Assembly: GCA_027886175.1 (NCBI GenBank)
Contig: JAJNNQ010000075.1
Span: 86,998,501-87,062,500 of the forward strand
DNA: 64,000 bases
Direction: 5' to 3'
From: Phylloscopus collybita
Lineage: Eukaryota; Chordata; Aves; Passeriformes; Phylloscopidae
Part shown: positions 48,790-58,614 of the stretch, piece after piece
How the letters are laid out: each line of letters opens with the position of its first letter
Numbering within the stretch: position 1 is the first letter of the stretch
Translations under genes and position numbers: made by a program
The notes under the pieces: generated by a model
The model's database searches: none
What the model saw: the letters and a program-made list of their open reading frames with translations, nothing else
What the model was told of the DNA's origin: nothing

Positions 48790-51300
48790 TGTATCTAACC
48801 CATTTGATGAACTGCTTGTCAGCTGATGCAGATCAGCACCAAAGCTACGGATAAATGTCTTCCTGCTCATCAGAATATCTGCTCGATTTACAAAATTTCA
48901 TGCCACAGGTTTAATTTTATTTCTTTTTGCTCCTTTTGGTGCCATATTTCTTGTCTTTTCAGTAGTTTCCACTTTCTACATGGATATTATAGATAATCAA
49001 GGCTATTTTAAGAAGTAGTTACATAAGTAACCCAGAAAACAATCTGAGGAGCAAAACCAGAAATATTTGAGTACTACACACGATATTAAAATAATAAGAT
49101 TATTGTCTCTTCATGGTGTTTTCAGCATTATTTTCCCTGTTAAAATGACTTAACTTCACATTGCAGCTTGCATACATGCAATAAGGTAAACAAGGAAGTG
49201 GAAAAAACAGCATTTCATATTGCCCATTTCCCAAAGGTGTATCACTACTCTTTAGCTGTTTCTTTTGCCAAGAACTCTTCCTGTGGCAGCAGGATAAAAC
49301 ATTTAGCCAAGATCTATACAGTTGCCAAGATTTGTAGTCCAGTTCAGTCTTGGTAGAAATTGCTGTGGACCTGGACTCTGGCAGGCATTGCCCACTTCTG
49401 TGGGTTTCTCTATGGCTCCCAACGAATATTCAGTGTTTTTCTTTGATGTGGCTCTAGCAGGCACTGGTCTTATTTACTGCAGCGTGGATGGACTGGGAAG
49501 GAGTGACTTGTCACTAGGGCTGTTCAAAGTCTACAGGTTGGTCTGTGTAATGGCTTGTGAGAGGAAACTCTCCGTGTGCTTTCAGTAACTGGTAACAAGA
49601 CACATTTTCCAGGAGCTAAACTCTTCCCAACAGTTACCAGCTTCTACTTCTGCAAGCTAGAATGGGGGGAAAGGAGAAAGGCCAGGTTCAAGGACAGACT
49701 GAATTATCCTCAGTTACAGACAATTTCAGACAGGTAAAGGAAACTCTGTGAAAGACCTGCCTGTCACTGATCCCCCTGTGGCACTCTGTATTTGTTTTCA
49801 GATTGTCCCCAGCAACAGAGATCCCCAGCTGGGCAGGAGATAGCTGAGGGCTTTCCTGAGCAAACAGAAGCTTTTACTGAATAAACACCATGTCACTGTC
49901 ACAGTGGTTGGCAGATTTTGAGGCTGCTCTGCAATAAATTGAGTGTGTGCTACATTCAGGCAGAGAGCAGGTCACAAACCTGAGCTCTTAAACTAGCATT
50001 GCCTGCAAGTGGGATCTGGGTTTGCAATAGGAATTGAGCTCTACTGGATGCTGAAGTGGCTGTCTTGTGGTAAATCTTTGCCACTAAGGAGCTGGATACA
50101 CCTGTATTATTTTCCAGTGGCAAGCCCCCTCCTTTCTTTACTGTTTTTACAGCTGAAAAAAGCTGCAAATGGGTGAAAAAGGGATACTGTGAGTCAAGAT
50201 GCTTCTTAGGAACTTGTCAGAGTTGATGCTTTTAGACTGGCCAAATTCCCACAAAGAACATGAGGATTCAGGCTGGACCACCAGATGGAGGAGAGAGGTG
50301 GGAGAGGAAAGATGATTCTGTAGTGGGGACATTATTTTCACTGTAGGAAACAAAGATATGACCTAACTATAAACACAGTATGTTTGTATGGTTGTTCCTA
50401 CCCTGTCTGCCTAGAGTGGAAGAAACACTTCTCTGCTTAAAAGGCAAGGAAGCAGAGTTCCTCCTGTCATGTTCAGTGACAGAGCCAATGTCAAGTGCCA
50501 TGGTTCTCACCAGCTGGGTCTATTTTATTGTGTTACTGGCTCAAGGGGTGTGCTCCTGAGTGATCCATTTTCTAGCTGGTAATGTTGCATTGCTGTCTGT
50601 AATACCCTGGTCTTTTGGCTGGAAGTCAGGAGCTGGCAGGTAGGGCTCCCACCTGACTTCCCAGCTGGTGACTTCACTATTGCCTTCAGTTTTGTCAGTG
50701 GGGACAGGTTCTGGACTGGCAATGAACAGGGAGAGTTGTTTAAAAAAGGAAAGGGAGATGGTCAAAAGAGACAAGGGCCTGGCAGAGGCGCTGGTGTTAC
50801 CAGTTATGTTGTTTTGAGGAAGACTTTGCCCATATTGGCACAGCTAGCTTTACTCATGGAATCTGTCACATAAAGAGGTGCCTCACCATTATGACAGCAA
50901 ATCAGCACACCACATATCATGGCAAACGATGCAAAAGCATGAAGAGCTTTGGGAGTGTGTCTGCTAGACTAGCAGTGAACAAGCAATTCCTAGACAATAC
51001 GATGTATTGCACATACGTTTGTCTTCTCATCACCTTCTGATGCTGGAATTACTTGGGAAAAGTTTTACAGGAAAGATGTGGTGGATTGCTTTCATGTGTC
51101 ACAGTACTTACCCTTTCACACCTCCTGTCATTGTGACTGCAGACTGTTGAGTAATGGGAGTCCTCTTCCCATTTCTTTAAAGTAAAATATAAATGTTAAA
51201 GGCAATGTTCAGCTAAAGGATTTATTCTGAAGTCACCTGAATTTCTGAATCCCTCGGTCAGCTTTGTTGATCTTGGGAGCACACTGTAGGCTCTTGAGAC
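48790..51300. other. gene-free stretch
   Basis: No gene is recognised. Frames of 62 to 88 codons have no domain. A CTCF-like word CCACCAGATGGAG lies at 50278-50290. Confidence 0.5.
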
Positions 51301-51301
51301 T

Positions 51302-51974
51302 TGTTGGTATCTAGATGTGAGACATAGATTTTAAAGAATATAGGATTTTAAAGAAATTAAGATTTTAGTTAGAAATAAGCCTTATAGTTGTCGAAGTTAA
51401 TTAAGAGCTTTGTAGTTAGCTAAGGAAGACTAGGCTTGAGTTAACTTTTTCCAAATAACTGATTGCTTGTCAACCTTATGTTTGCTTAGCTGTGCTTGAA
51501 ACAATAAATAGAGAACCTGATAAATAGGTTTAGGGACACAGAACAATTACAGAGACTCCCCAATCCTGAAACTTATTGAAAGTTACTGTACCTAAAAAAA
51601 TGAGAATTCTACCAACAATCATTTGTCACCATTTGCATTGAAAAAGTAGAAAGTTCAGAGCGATAAAGAGTCATTTTACTTCCTCACTTTAAACCCACTC
51701 CTCTTAAATGAGACCACCGACCCATTTCAAAAGACAAACTACGCATGCTTAATTAGTTTTTTGCTAATTACCATACAAAGCAGAAAATAAAATGTACCAA
51801 AGTAATGAATATGTATTTGTAATTTAGATATTCAACAGTTTTGTAAATAAAATAGCTTTGTAATTTTCTGTAAAGTGCAGTATGCCTTTAAAGAACTATC
51901 CCACATGCTGCCCAGCGCTGCAATAAACATACACTTTCTAACTTCAAACTGTTAGAGAGTTTTTGTCCGTCTCA
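51302..51974 (+). mobile_element. solo LTR of an avian endogenous retrovirus
   Basis: The segment starts TGTTGGTATCTAGATGTGAG and ends GAGAGTTTTTGTCCGTCTCA, so it has the TG...CA ends of an LTR. It carries a promoter-like CAATAAATAGAGAACC at about 51502 and AATAAA at about 51921-51926. It closes with the short U5 ending GTTTTTGTCCGTCTCA, familiar from avian ERV LTRs. Length about 673 bases. No gag, pol or env sequence and no second LTR is present within the window, so it is a solo LTR left by recombination. No clean target-site duplication is seen: the flanks read GAGACT on the left and GATATC on the right. Family assignment (ERVL- or ERVK-like) is tentative. Confidence 0.7.
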
Positions 51975-53816
51975 GATATCAGTATTAGATCGATATTCCT
52001 ATTTTTAATAAATCAGATGCTCTTTAGTAATTTTGTAGCTTGTCTTTTCTAAGGACACTCTCTAGACAAGGAACAAATGTTGAATAACTTCATGTTGTTG
52101 AAAATGAAATCATTGTCACATTTAGGTTTGGAAACAACAGATGAAATAATTTCAGAAAAAAATGCTGAGATGAAACAGAGACCAGGTGATGATTGTAATA
52201 GTTTTGGTATTTGAATAAATATACAGTACATCGCATTATTAAAAAGCAAACATACATTTTTACAGTTAAATTTTTGACGGTTTCAAATTAAAACCAAGGT
52301 CAGATTTCTGGCCTGACTTACACCCCATGTGATTTCATTAAATGTGGAATGATTCCACGGCATGTAACTTGGCACTGAATTTAGTTTTCAGTATGTGGTT
52401 TTATAGTTCAGGTGCAAAATACTACTCTGGCTTGCTTGTATCTAAAGATTATTACACCTTGGACTGTACTTCTTTTCTTTGTTTCAAAATTTAGCAGATC
52501 AGCTGAGCTGCTAATTTTCTCAATTCCCATCTGCTCCCTCCCCTTAATAATTCTGTTATTGAAAAACAGGTTTATTAAAAAATTACTGATTGTTCACCCA
52601 GAATGAGGGCTAAGGTCAGTTGAAAATTTTAGATTATTAAATCAGACAAATGAATCATATTTAAAAATTGGCTACTTGATCATATTTGACTAGCCTTTTT
52701 GTTTTTCTAATATGCAGATCAGTAATCAGAATGTAGGAGCTACCATTTGTGAAATGACAGTAGGAGGGCAAGAGAAAGGAATTCTTTTTTTGTTTTGTTT
52801 TTCTTTCTCTGCAAAACACGGTGACAAAATACTTTAAGTAAAACTGATAAATTTTCTGACTCTGCAGGTATCCTATAATTAAGAAATGTAATGTCTTAGT
52901 GAATTTCTTGGTGCCTAACAAAACACACCTAGCAATGAATTCTTACGCATGAGAATGTTTTGTTCAAAAGCTTCATCACTGCACTTCATACACTCATTGA
53001 ATGAAGTAATGCTAGACCTGCAGTGAATCTCAGTGTAACAGGTTATTCTGTGGTATTATAGTGTTTGTTATTAAGATTGTTCTTGCCTCTGATGTTTGAA
53101 GTCAGGAGAACCTTCAAAGGCTCTTACTGCTAAAAATGATTCTCTATTTGGTCTCCTCTTGTATTTCTCTAAAAGATTGCTGACACATTACTGAAGAAGA
53201 TGCCCACCTTGTACATCTCTTGCAGTGCGTGAATGCTTAGCAGTCAGTTCTGAGACGCACAGTTAATGTAATAAAGCAGTTGCTTGTTTTCAGTTAGTTT
53301 TTAAATATCAAGTTGTCTCAAACAGCTTTCTGGTCTAACAAGGTGCCAAATATAATTTTAAACTTAACTAAACAATTAAGATTTTTTTTTTTATAGGGCT
53401 GTATGCAGAATTGGAATCAGTTGGATTTCAAAATTCTGTCTGAGGAGAAAGGTGAATAGGTGAACACCACAGTGCAGACTGTGACCTGACTGTTGTGTCA
53501 GACTCTTCAAATCAGTATAGATATATGGTATAAATAACTGAAAAATCACTTGCCCATGACATTATTTCAATGCTGCTTTCCAGGACTTGGTCCCTCTACA
53601 GCTGAAGTCTTTGGGAATATTTTTTAGTTTTCACAGGGAGAAGATCAATATGATGAAATGAAGCTTTAGGAGAGGCAGCCTTCTTTAACCTCTAATAAGC
53701 TCCAGAAGTGCTGGATTCACTCGTAAGTTGTTATGCAGAAAGAAAGAAAATCTGAAGGCCTGAGATGGTCATCAAATAGATGGCTTCATTGAGACCACCT
53801 CAAACTGTCTGCCTAT

Positions 53817-53831
53817 CCTGCAGATGGCAGA
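53817..53831 (+). promoter_or_regulatory. CTCF-like motif
   Basis: CCTGCAGATGGCAGA fits the CTCF core CCASYAGRKGGCRS with a single mismatch (T for A at position 3). Sequence match only. Confidence 0.3.
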
Positions 53832-54238
53832 AAATTCCCTTTCTTGTAGGATTTCCATTACTTTGGGCTTCTAGTTAGATTGGAAGTGTTGAGTGCTTGT
53901 CCCTTCTGAGCCTGCCATTCTGTTTTCCATTTGCATGTAAGGAAGAGATGGGGTATCTAAAAGGAAACTATGTGAAGCTGGCTTTTCAATGTTTTCAAGT
54001 TTGATATTTGGTTAATGCTGGCTCTACTAAGGTGAAATTTTTGTTTGAAGATTTTTCTACAGTTGGACTTTTCATAACACTGCTGTTCCTCTCTGTCTCC
54101 TTAAGCCTTCACACCTCTAAACCTTCTCCTACCAGGGAGGGAATGGGCCAACACCTGACAGTAACTATAAAGAGTGTGATAGCATTAATTTCCTTAAAAA
54201 GCCAGGATTAACTTGTTAAAACTTTTTAATACCTATAA

Positions 54239-54266
54239 TTTATATATATATATGTGTGTGTGTGTT
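54239..54266. repeat. (TA)n(TG)n microsatellite
   Basis: TA units followed directly by TG units, a compound dinucleotide repeat of about 28 bases. Confidence 0.85.
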
Positions 54267-54337
54267 ATTTTATATATATTTGTTATCTTAGCTGAACTAG
54301 TTTATGTATATGCTGTCACAAAAGAATGAATTTAGTT

Positions 54338-54410
54338 GAGCCATCTTTGAGCAGGAGGTTGGATTTGGTCTCCTCTGACCTGAACTGACCCCAACTGACC
54401 TATGATCCTT
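54338..54410 (+). mobile_element. CR1 LINE, short 3' fragment
   Basis: CATCTTTGAGCAGGAGGTTGG, then ATTTGGTCTCCTCTGACC, TGAACTGACCCCAACTGACC and TATGATCCTT. These follow the sense CR1 tail (GAGCAGGGGGTTGGACTAGATGATCTCC, AGGTCCCTTCCAACC, ATTCTGTGATT). It is about 73 bases, heavily 5'-truncated and diverged. Confidence 0.75.
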
Positions 54411-54414
54411 TGCT

Positions 54415-55400
54415 TAGTCAGTTTATTTCTGTCCCTATATCCTGCTGCCCTACTGTTCTCCCTATGCAGAGGGATGTGAACTGGCAAATAGCAGGGTATT
54501 TGACTGGAATGCCTCTCTGAGCTGTGAAAACATCTCTCTATCTCATGTATTTGGCAGTTATTCTCAGTGTAATAGTAATGCTTCCTTGTCACTTAATTGT
54601 ATCTGTCTTTCCACTAGAACTGCATGCTGTGGATGACACCTGTCCCCCAGCTGCCCTCAGCTCATTGTTTATATGACTTGTATTATAAAAATTGCATTTC
54701 TGATTATGTTAATGACAAAAACCCTGGCCTTTGAGATATGATGTGTAATACACTGAGGGAACAGCTAAGCATAAAAAGTACAAAATTAAGTCACTTGCAA
54801 TATATATTTTTTCTTTTTTTCATTTGGCTGAGTTCATGCTGAAGTCCTTGTGTTTGTTTTAGATCTTTTGGGACGCAGTTCAGCACATTATTTATACAAG
54901 GTTACTTCAGTGGCTGATTGTTATTAATTACCACCCTGAGTTCTTTGCAAGTCAAGCTGGACTCCAAACTAAATTTGCTTTCCAAAGTAATTAGGAGTTA
55001 ATGTTGCAAAGTGTGTTGCTTATTGTATTGTATTCTTGTAATAGTGTATTTATAAAATTGTTCATTTGCTTCAGAATCTTCAATTTTTCTCTGAAATGTA
55101 GAAAATATTTTTAAAAATACTCGAAAAGACAGACCTTCCTCTACTCTCTGTGTGTTTGGGTGCAAAGAATTCAGGCATTCCTGTTATTTTGTTACTTTAT
55201 GGGTTTAAGACCCCTTGTTGAAAGTGGGATGCAAGTGTGAACAGAACTTATGCTGTATTAGGTAGCTTAGACCATAGAGTCACTGTCTGTACACCCACAG
55301 CATAGACTCATTTCAGACCAACTTACAGAGATGTTCTTTGGTTTGCCACTGATCTGAGAATTTTGTTTCAGCCTCTCAAAATGTAACTGCTTAATTTCTT
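54415..55400. other. gene-free stretch
   Basis: Nothing recognised: AT-rich unique sequence between the short CR1 piece and the first copy of the 55-base duplication. Confidence 0.5.
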
Positions 55401-55404
55401 GGGC

Positions 55405-55459
55405 TTTTTAACCAGTATCTTTCAATGTTATTTCTATGTACAAAGAAAACTGATGAGTT
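55405..55459 (+). repeat. 55-base direct duplication, copy 1
   Basis: This segment, running from TTTTTAACCAGTATC to GAAAACTGATGAGTT, reappears 964 bases downstream at 56369-56423 with one mismatch (A at 55414, T at 56378). The flanks share no further similarity. It belongs to no repeat family I recognise and to no other place in the window. Confidence 0.93.
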
Positions 55460-55570
55460 GAAAAACAAAAAGTGATGCTTTTTTTGCTAAATAATAAGAA
55501 AGGGAATAACTGCCTAATAATAGATTTTAAAGATCTAAAGTTTTCTGAAAACTTATGCTTTCTCCAGAGT

Positions 55571-55595
55571 TTTGTTTGTTTGTTTGTTTGTTTTT
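55571..55595. repeat. (TTTG)n microsatellite
   Basis: Five TTTG units followed by TTTTTAATGA, very like the array at 19081-19105. Confidence 0.85.
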
Positions 55596-55599
55596 AATG

Positions 55600-56368
55600 A
55601 AATAAACCTAAAAATTGTGTGTTGTCCATGGTTATTTATTTCACGCCAGCAATAAGGAGTTCTCATGGGAAGAACAAGAGTCATGATGTAGAGTGTGTTT
55701 TCATCAAGATACTAAGTTTTCCAAAATTATTCTGTGTTATATTTTTATCTGAGTGCATACACTCAGACACAAAACCATCATACATTTTCTTTACACATTT
55801 ACAGCTTAATTGTACATTTTCCTTCTCACTAGAAAGTACAGGAATATCCAAGCTGTTCTTTTTTATATTTTTATAAATCCTGCCAGGAATGGCTACTGGC
55901 AAAAAAATTTCAATGTTTGTAACATACACTTCTTGATGGTATTGCTTTTTTACACGCCTGGCTACGACTTTGCAGTTGAGTGCTGGGTCAGATGTTGAAG
56001 AAAAAATGCAGTGACCTTCTGGCCCTTCCTTTCTTATTTCCTATAGGAGAGAGACATTTCAGCCAGCCGTGAGTCTCTTCAGAAATTTCATTGTGATACG
56101 ATGGCTGATCTTCAACTATCGTGGTCTTTAGACGAGCAAATTTTGAGGTGGCAAGTCTGCTTAGAATTTTTCAGAAGACTTTTATGGTTCTATGAAGGTC
56201 CCACTTTAAATGGGTTCTTTTCCTCAACTCTCACAATTCTTAGTTTCCCAAACTGTGAGGAAACTCGTGCACATTGTTGAAAAGGTAAAGTGGCTCCTTG
56301 AAGGGCAGAAACCACAGACTTTTGCAGAAATCCAAGCTATCATGTAGCAATCCACTTTGGTAAGAACA
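55600..56368. other. gene-free stretch between duplication copies
   Basis: No gene is recognised. An 85-codon plus frame (55619-55876) and an 82-codon minus frame overlap and have no domain. The 56060-56170 part keeps several CpGs (AGCCGTG, ATACGATGG, TATCGTGG, AGACGAGC), which may mean that the constrained region extends left of 56440. Confidence 0.5.
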
Positions 56369-56423
56369 TTTTTAACCTGTATCTTTCAATGTTATTTCTA
56401 TGTACAAAGAAAACTGATGAGTT
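56369..56423 (+). repeat. 55-base direct duplication, copy 2
   Basis: Second copy of the segment at 55405-55459, same orientation, 54 of 55 bases identical. It ends just before the enhancer-like block that starts at about 56440. Confidence 0.93.
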
Positions 56424-56439
56424 TTCTCTGATGAGATAC

Positions 56440-57135
56440 TTAGTGACTGTGAGCATGCCTCACACTCCCTTGACTATCATTTGTTTCAAGGGGTGCAGCA
56501 GCTGATAAAGGTGCTGCCGAATATTCAGGGAGCAGAACCCGATTTTTTTGTTGTTTTCTTTCACCCTGAGATCTTCTTGCAGCCACTTGAAGCCTGCAGG
56601 TACTTTTCCAGACTGTCCTCCCTGTACCCACTGCTAATAAGGTGGTGGCTCTTGAGGTGAGGCCTACTGGCGATAGCGGCGATGGAATGAGGGCCCTGAC
56701 AGCCATTTAAGAGGTAATCTATTCCTTACACTGCGGGGGCTCTGAGCCCTGCACTCCAGGAGAGCTTATTCCTGCTCTCCCTGTTGTGTTATTTACCTCT
56801 GCTCTCAGCAGTTAAGTCCACCACAGCTATTTAGTAAATTATCAGTTTTCTTATTGGCCCTAAATTGCGCCTAATTAAAAATCTGACCTCCGCAAAATAG
56901 TCGTCTTCCTAAAGACACAGAACATAAACAGGAAAAATCAGCTAATTGCCGCAAAAACTGCTTTTGTGGCACTGTAATTGGACCTCAGTGAAATGAATGA
57001 ACCCACTGGGGATTCCCTAATGAATGTTTAACTGCAAATAGTAGTCGGGCACTTAAGCAGCAAGGCTGATGGTCCCTAATGAAATCAAATGAAATCAAAT
57101 AAAATCAAATAAAAGAATCTGGTACTTCGCTAACC
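56440..57135. promoter_or_regulatory. candidate conserved non-coding element / enhancer
   Basis: The block keeps many CpGs without being a CpG island (TGCCGAAT, ACCCGATT, GGCGATAGCGGCGATGG, CTGCGGGG, TTGCGCC, CTCCGC, AGTCGTC, TGCCGC, AGTCGGG, TTCGCT). It is packed with developmental TF-like words: CTAATTAAAAATC, GCTAATTGCCGC, TGTAATTGG, GGGCACTTAAG (NKX2-like CACTTAA) and two exact TCCCTAATGAA words at 57014 and 57073. It carries no recognisable transposon and no coding frame of note (an 88-codon minus frame at 56440-56706 has no domain). This is the most enhancer-like stretch in the window. Conservation itself cannot be seen from one sequence. Confidence 0.42.
57081..57110. repeat. 10-base tandem repeat, three copies
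   Basis: GAAATCAAAT occurs twice in perfect tandem, followed by AAAATCAAAT (one change). Each unit contains ATCAAA, a TCF/LEF-like word. The array sits at the right end of the enhancer-like block, directly after the second TCCCTAATGAA. Confidence 0.9.
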
Positions 57136-57139
57136 AGAT

Positions 57140-58505
57140 TTCTTGGAATCGGGACATAAAAAATAATATAATTCTGGGTAAATAAAATGTAAAGAAAAGT
57201 TATTTACAAAGCAGTGAAAACTTAGCCAGTCCTGCTTGGATTTTGTTTCTTTTTCTAGTGAAAAAAAACCATCATGGAAAAGTCTATATAATGTCTCTAA
57301 GCTTTCTAAAGAGCTTTTATTTATTTTTCTCTTTTCCTAAAAATAGTAAAACTTTTAGTGTTTCCTCTTAATCACATTCTGTGACTTTATTTTGCAATGT
57401 TTTCCAGAGGCTAGCTGTGGAACTGCCTGATGTTAGCCATTGATTACGATCTTTTCCATTTTTCCAAACCTTAACAAGGAGACAAATTCTGATGCCCTCA
57501 GTAACGTGAGCTGTGCTTTGCCTCCAAATATCTCCTTAACATGATGTGTAAGAACTTGGCCTTAGTGTTTCATGCGACATAAGAGCTCAAGATTGTATTA
57601 GTGCACAAAGCAAGCTTAAAGAATCTGGGCACCACCACATAACTGTGTATTATTATTGTTGTTAGCAGTAATAATGCTAATACTATATTTTAACCTGAGT
57701 TGCAGAGTAATGGGACCTGGTAAATCATTGAGAGTGGGGTTACATCAGTTAACAACTTGCAAAAAAGATCTTGAGTGTTTTGTTGTTTTGGTTTTTTTAA
57801 ATACAATTAAAAATGCTTCATGATATTCCATTATTGAGTTGTAGCACTGATGATGGTAAGCTGCATTTTCTTTTGTATCTCACACGTTTTAAATCTTTGC
57901 TGAAATTTGCTGAGGTTATGTGTTATTTGGCAAGTATTGCAATTTATCCAAGTAAGAACTGGAGAAAATTCAATTTAATCATGTACTGCCAGATTTATTT
58001 AAATGGAGAAAAACTCCTACTTATCATTGTGTCTAGTATTCAAATACATATAGTTTGTTTACATATTATAAATAAAAAGTCTGTTGCAATATATTTTCAG
58101 AATTATGAGTTAGAGTATCTGCTGGCTGTTTCTTGATGTATGTGATAAATACACATTCAACCTTCTTATTAACAACGGGTAACATTGCAATTACTTATTG
58201 CTGCCAGTGAAAATATTTTTCACAAATAATTAACACAAAGAGAATGAAGTTTGCAGTATGATTTAGCTTCTAAACTGCACAGTTAGAGCAGAGTACTCCT
58301 CCATTCTGATTTATTATGTGTGACTTGATGGGCTTATGAAAAAAAAAGTGAATTATAAACCCATTAATATATACATTTGTATATACATGGCAGAGGGGCA
58401 GGGGGGTTGAATAACAGCTTTGCATACTGAATGATGAGTTGTGATATAGACAAGAGCCAGCACTAAATGCCATGATGGCATCAGTTGCAAAGTAGCTATT
58501 GTCAG
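57140..58505. other. gene-free stretch
   Basis: No gene is recognised. A 107-codon plus frame at 57813-58136 is AT-driven and has no domain. ATT/GTT-type words occur at about 57647-57690. Confidence 0.5.
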
Positions 58506-58507
58506 AA

Positions 58508-58612
58508 GAATCACAGAATATTCTGAGTGGGAAGGGACCAATGAGGATCATCAGGTCCAACTCTTAAGTGAATGGCCCATATAGAGTCCAAACCCACACT
58601 CTTGGCATTATT
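58508..58612 (-). mobile_element. CR1 LINE, short 3' fragment
   Basis: The plus strand reads AATCACAGAATATTCTGAGTGG, then GAAGGGACCAATGAGGATCATC, AGGTCCAACTCTTAAGTG and CCATATAGAGTCCAAACC. This is the reverse complement of a CR1 tail of the same type as the copy at 26608. About 105 bases; 3' terminus at about 58508. Confidence 0.85.
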
Positions 58613-58614
58613 AG

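Larger units (their letters stand above)
51980..54335. other. gene-free stretch
   Basis: No gene is recognised. A CTCF-like word occurs at 53817-53831 and a TA/TG repeat at 54239-54266. Frames of 64 to 86 codons have no domain. Confidence 0.5.
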
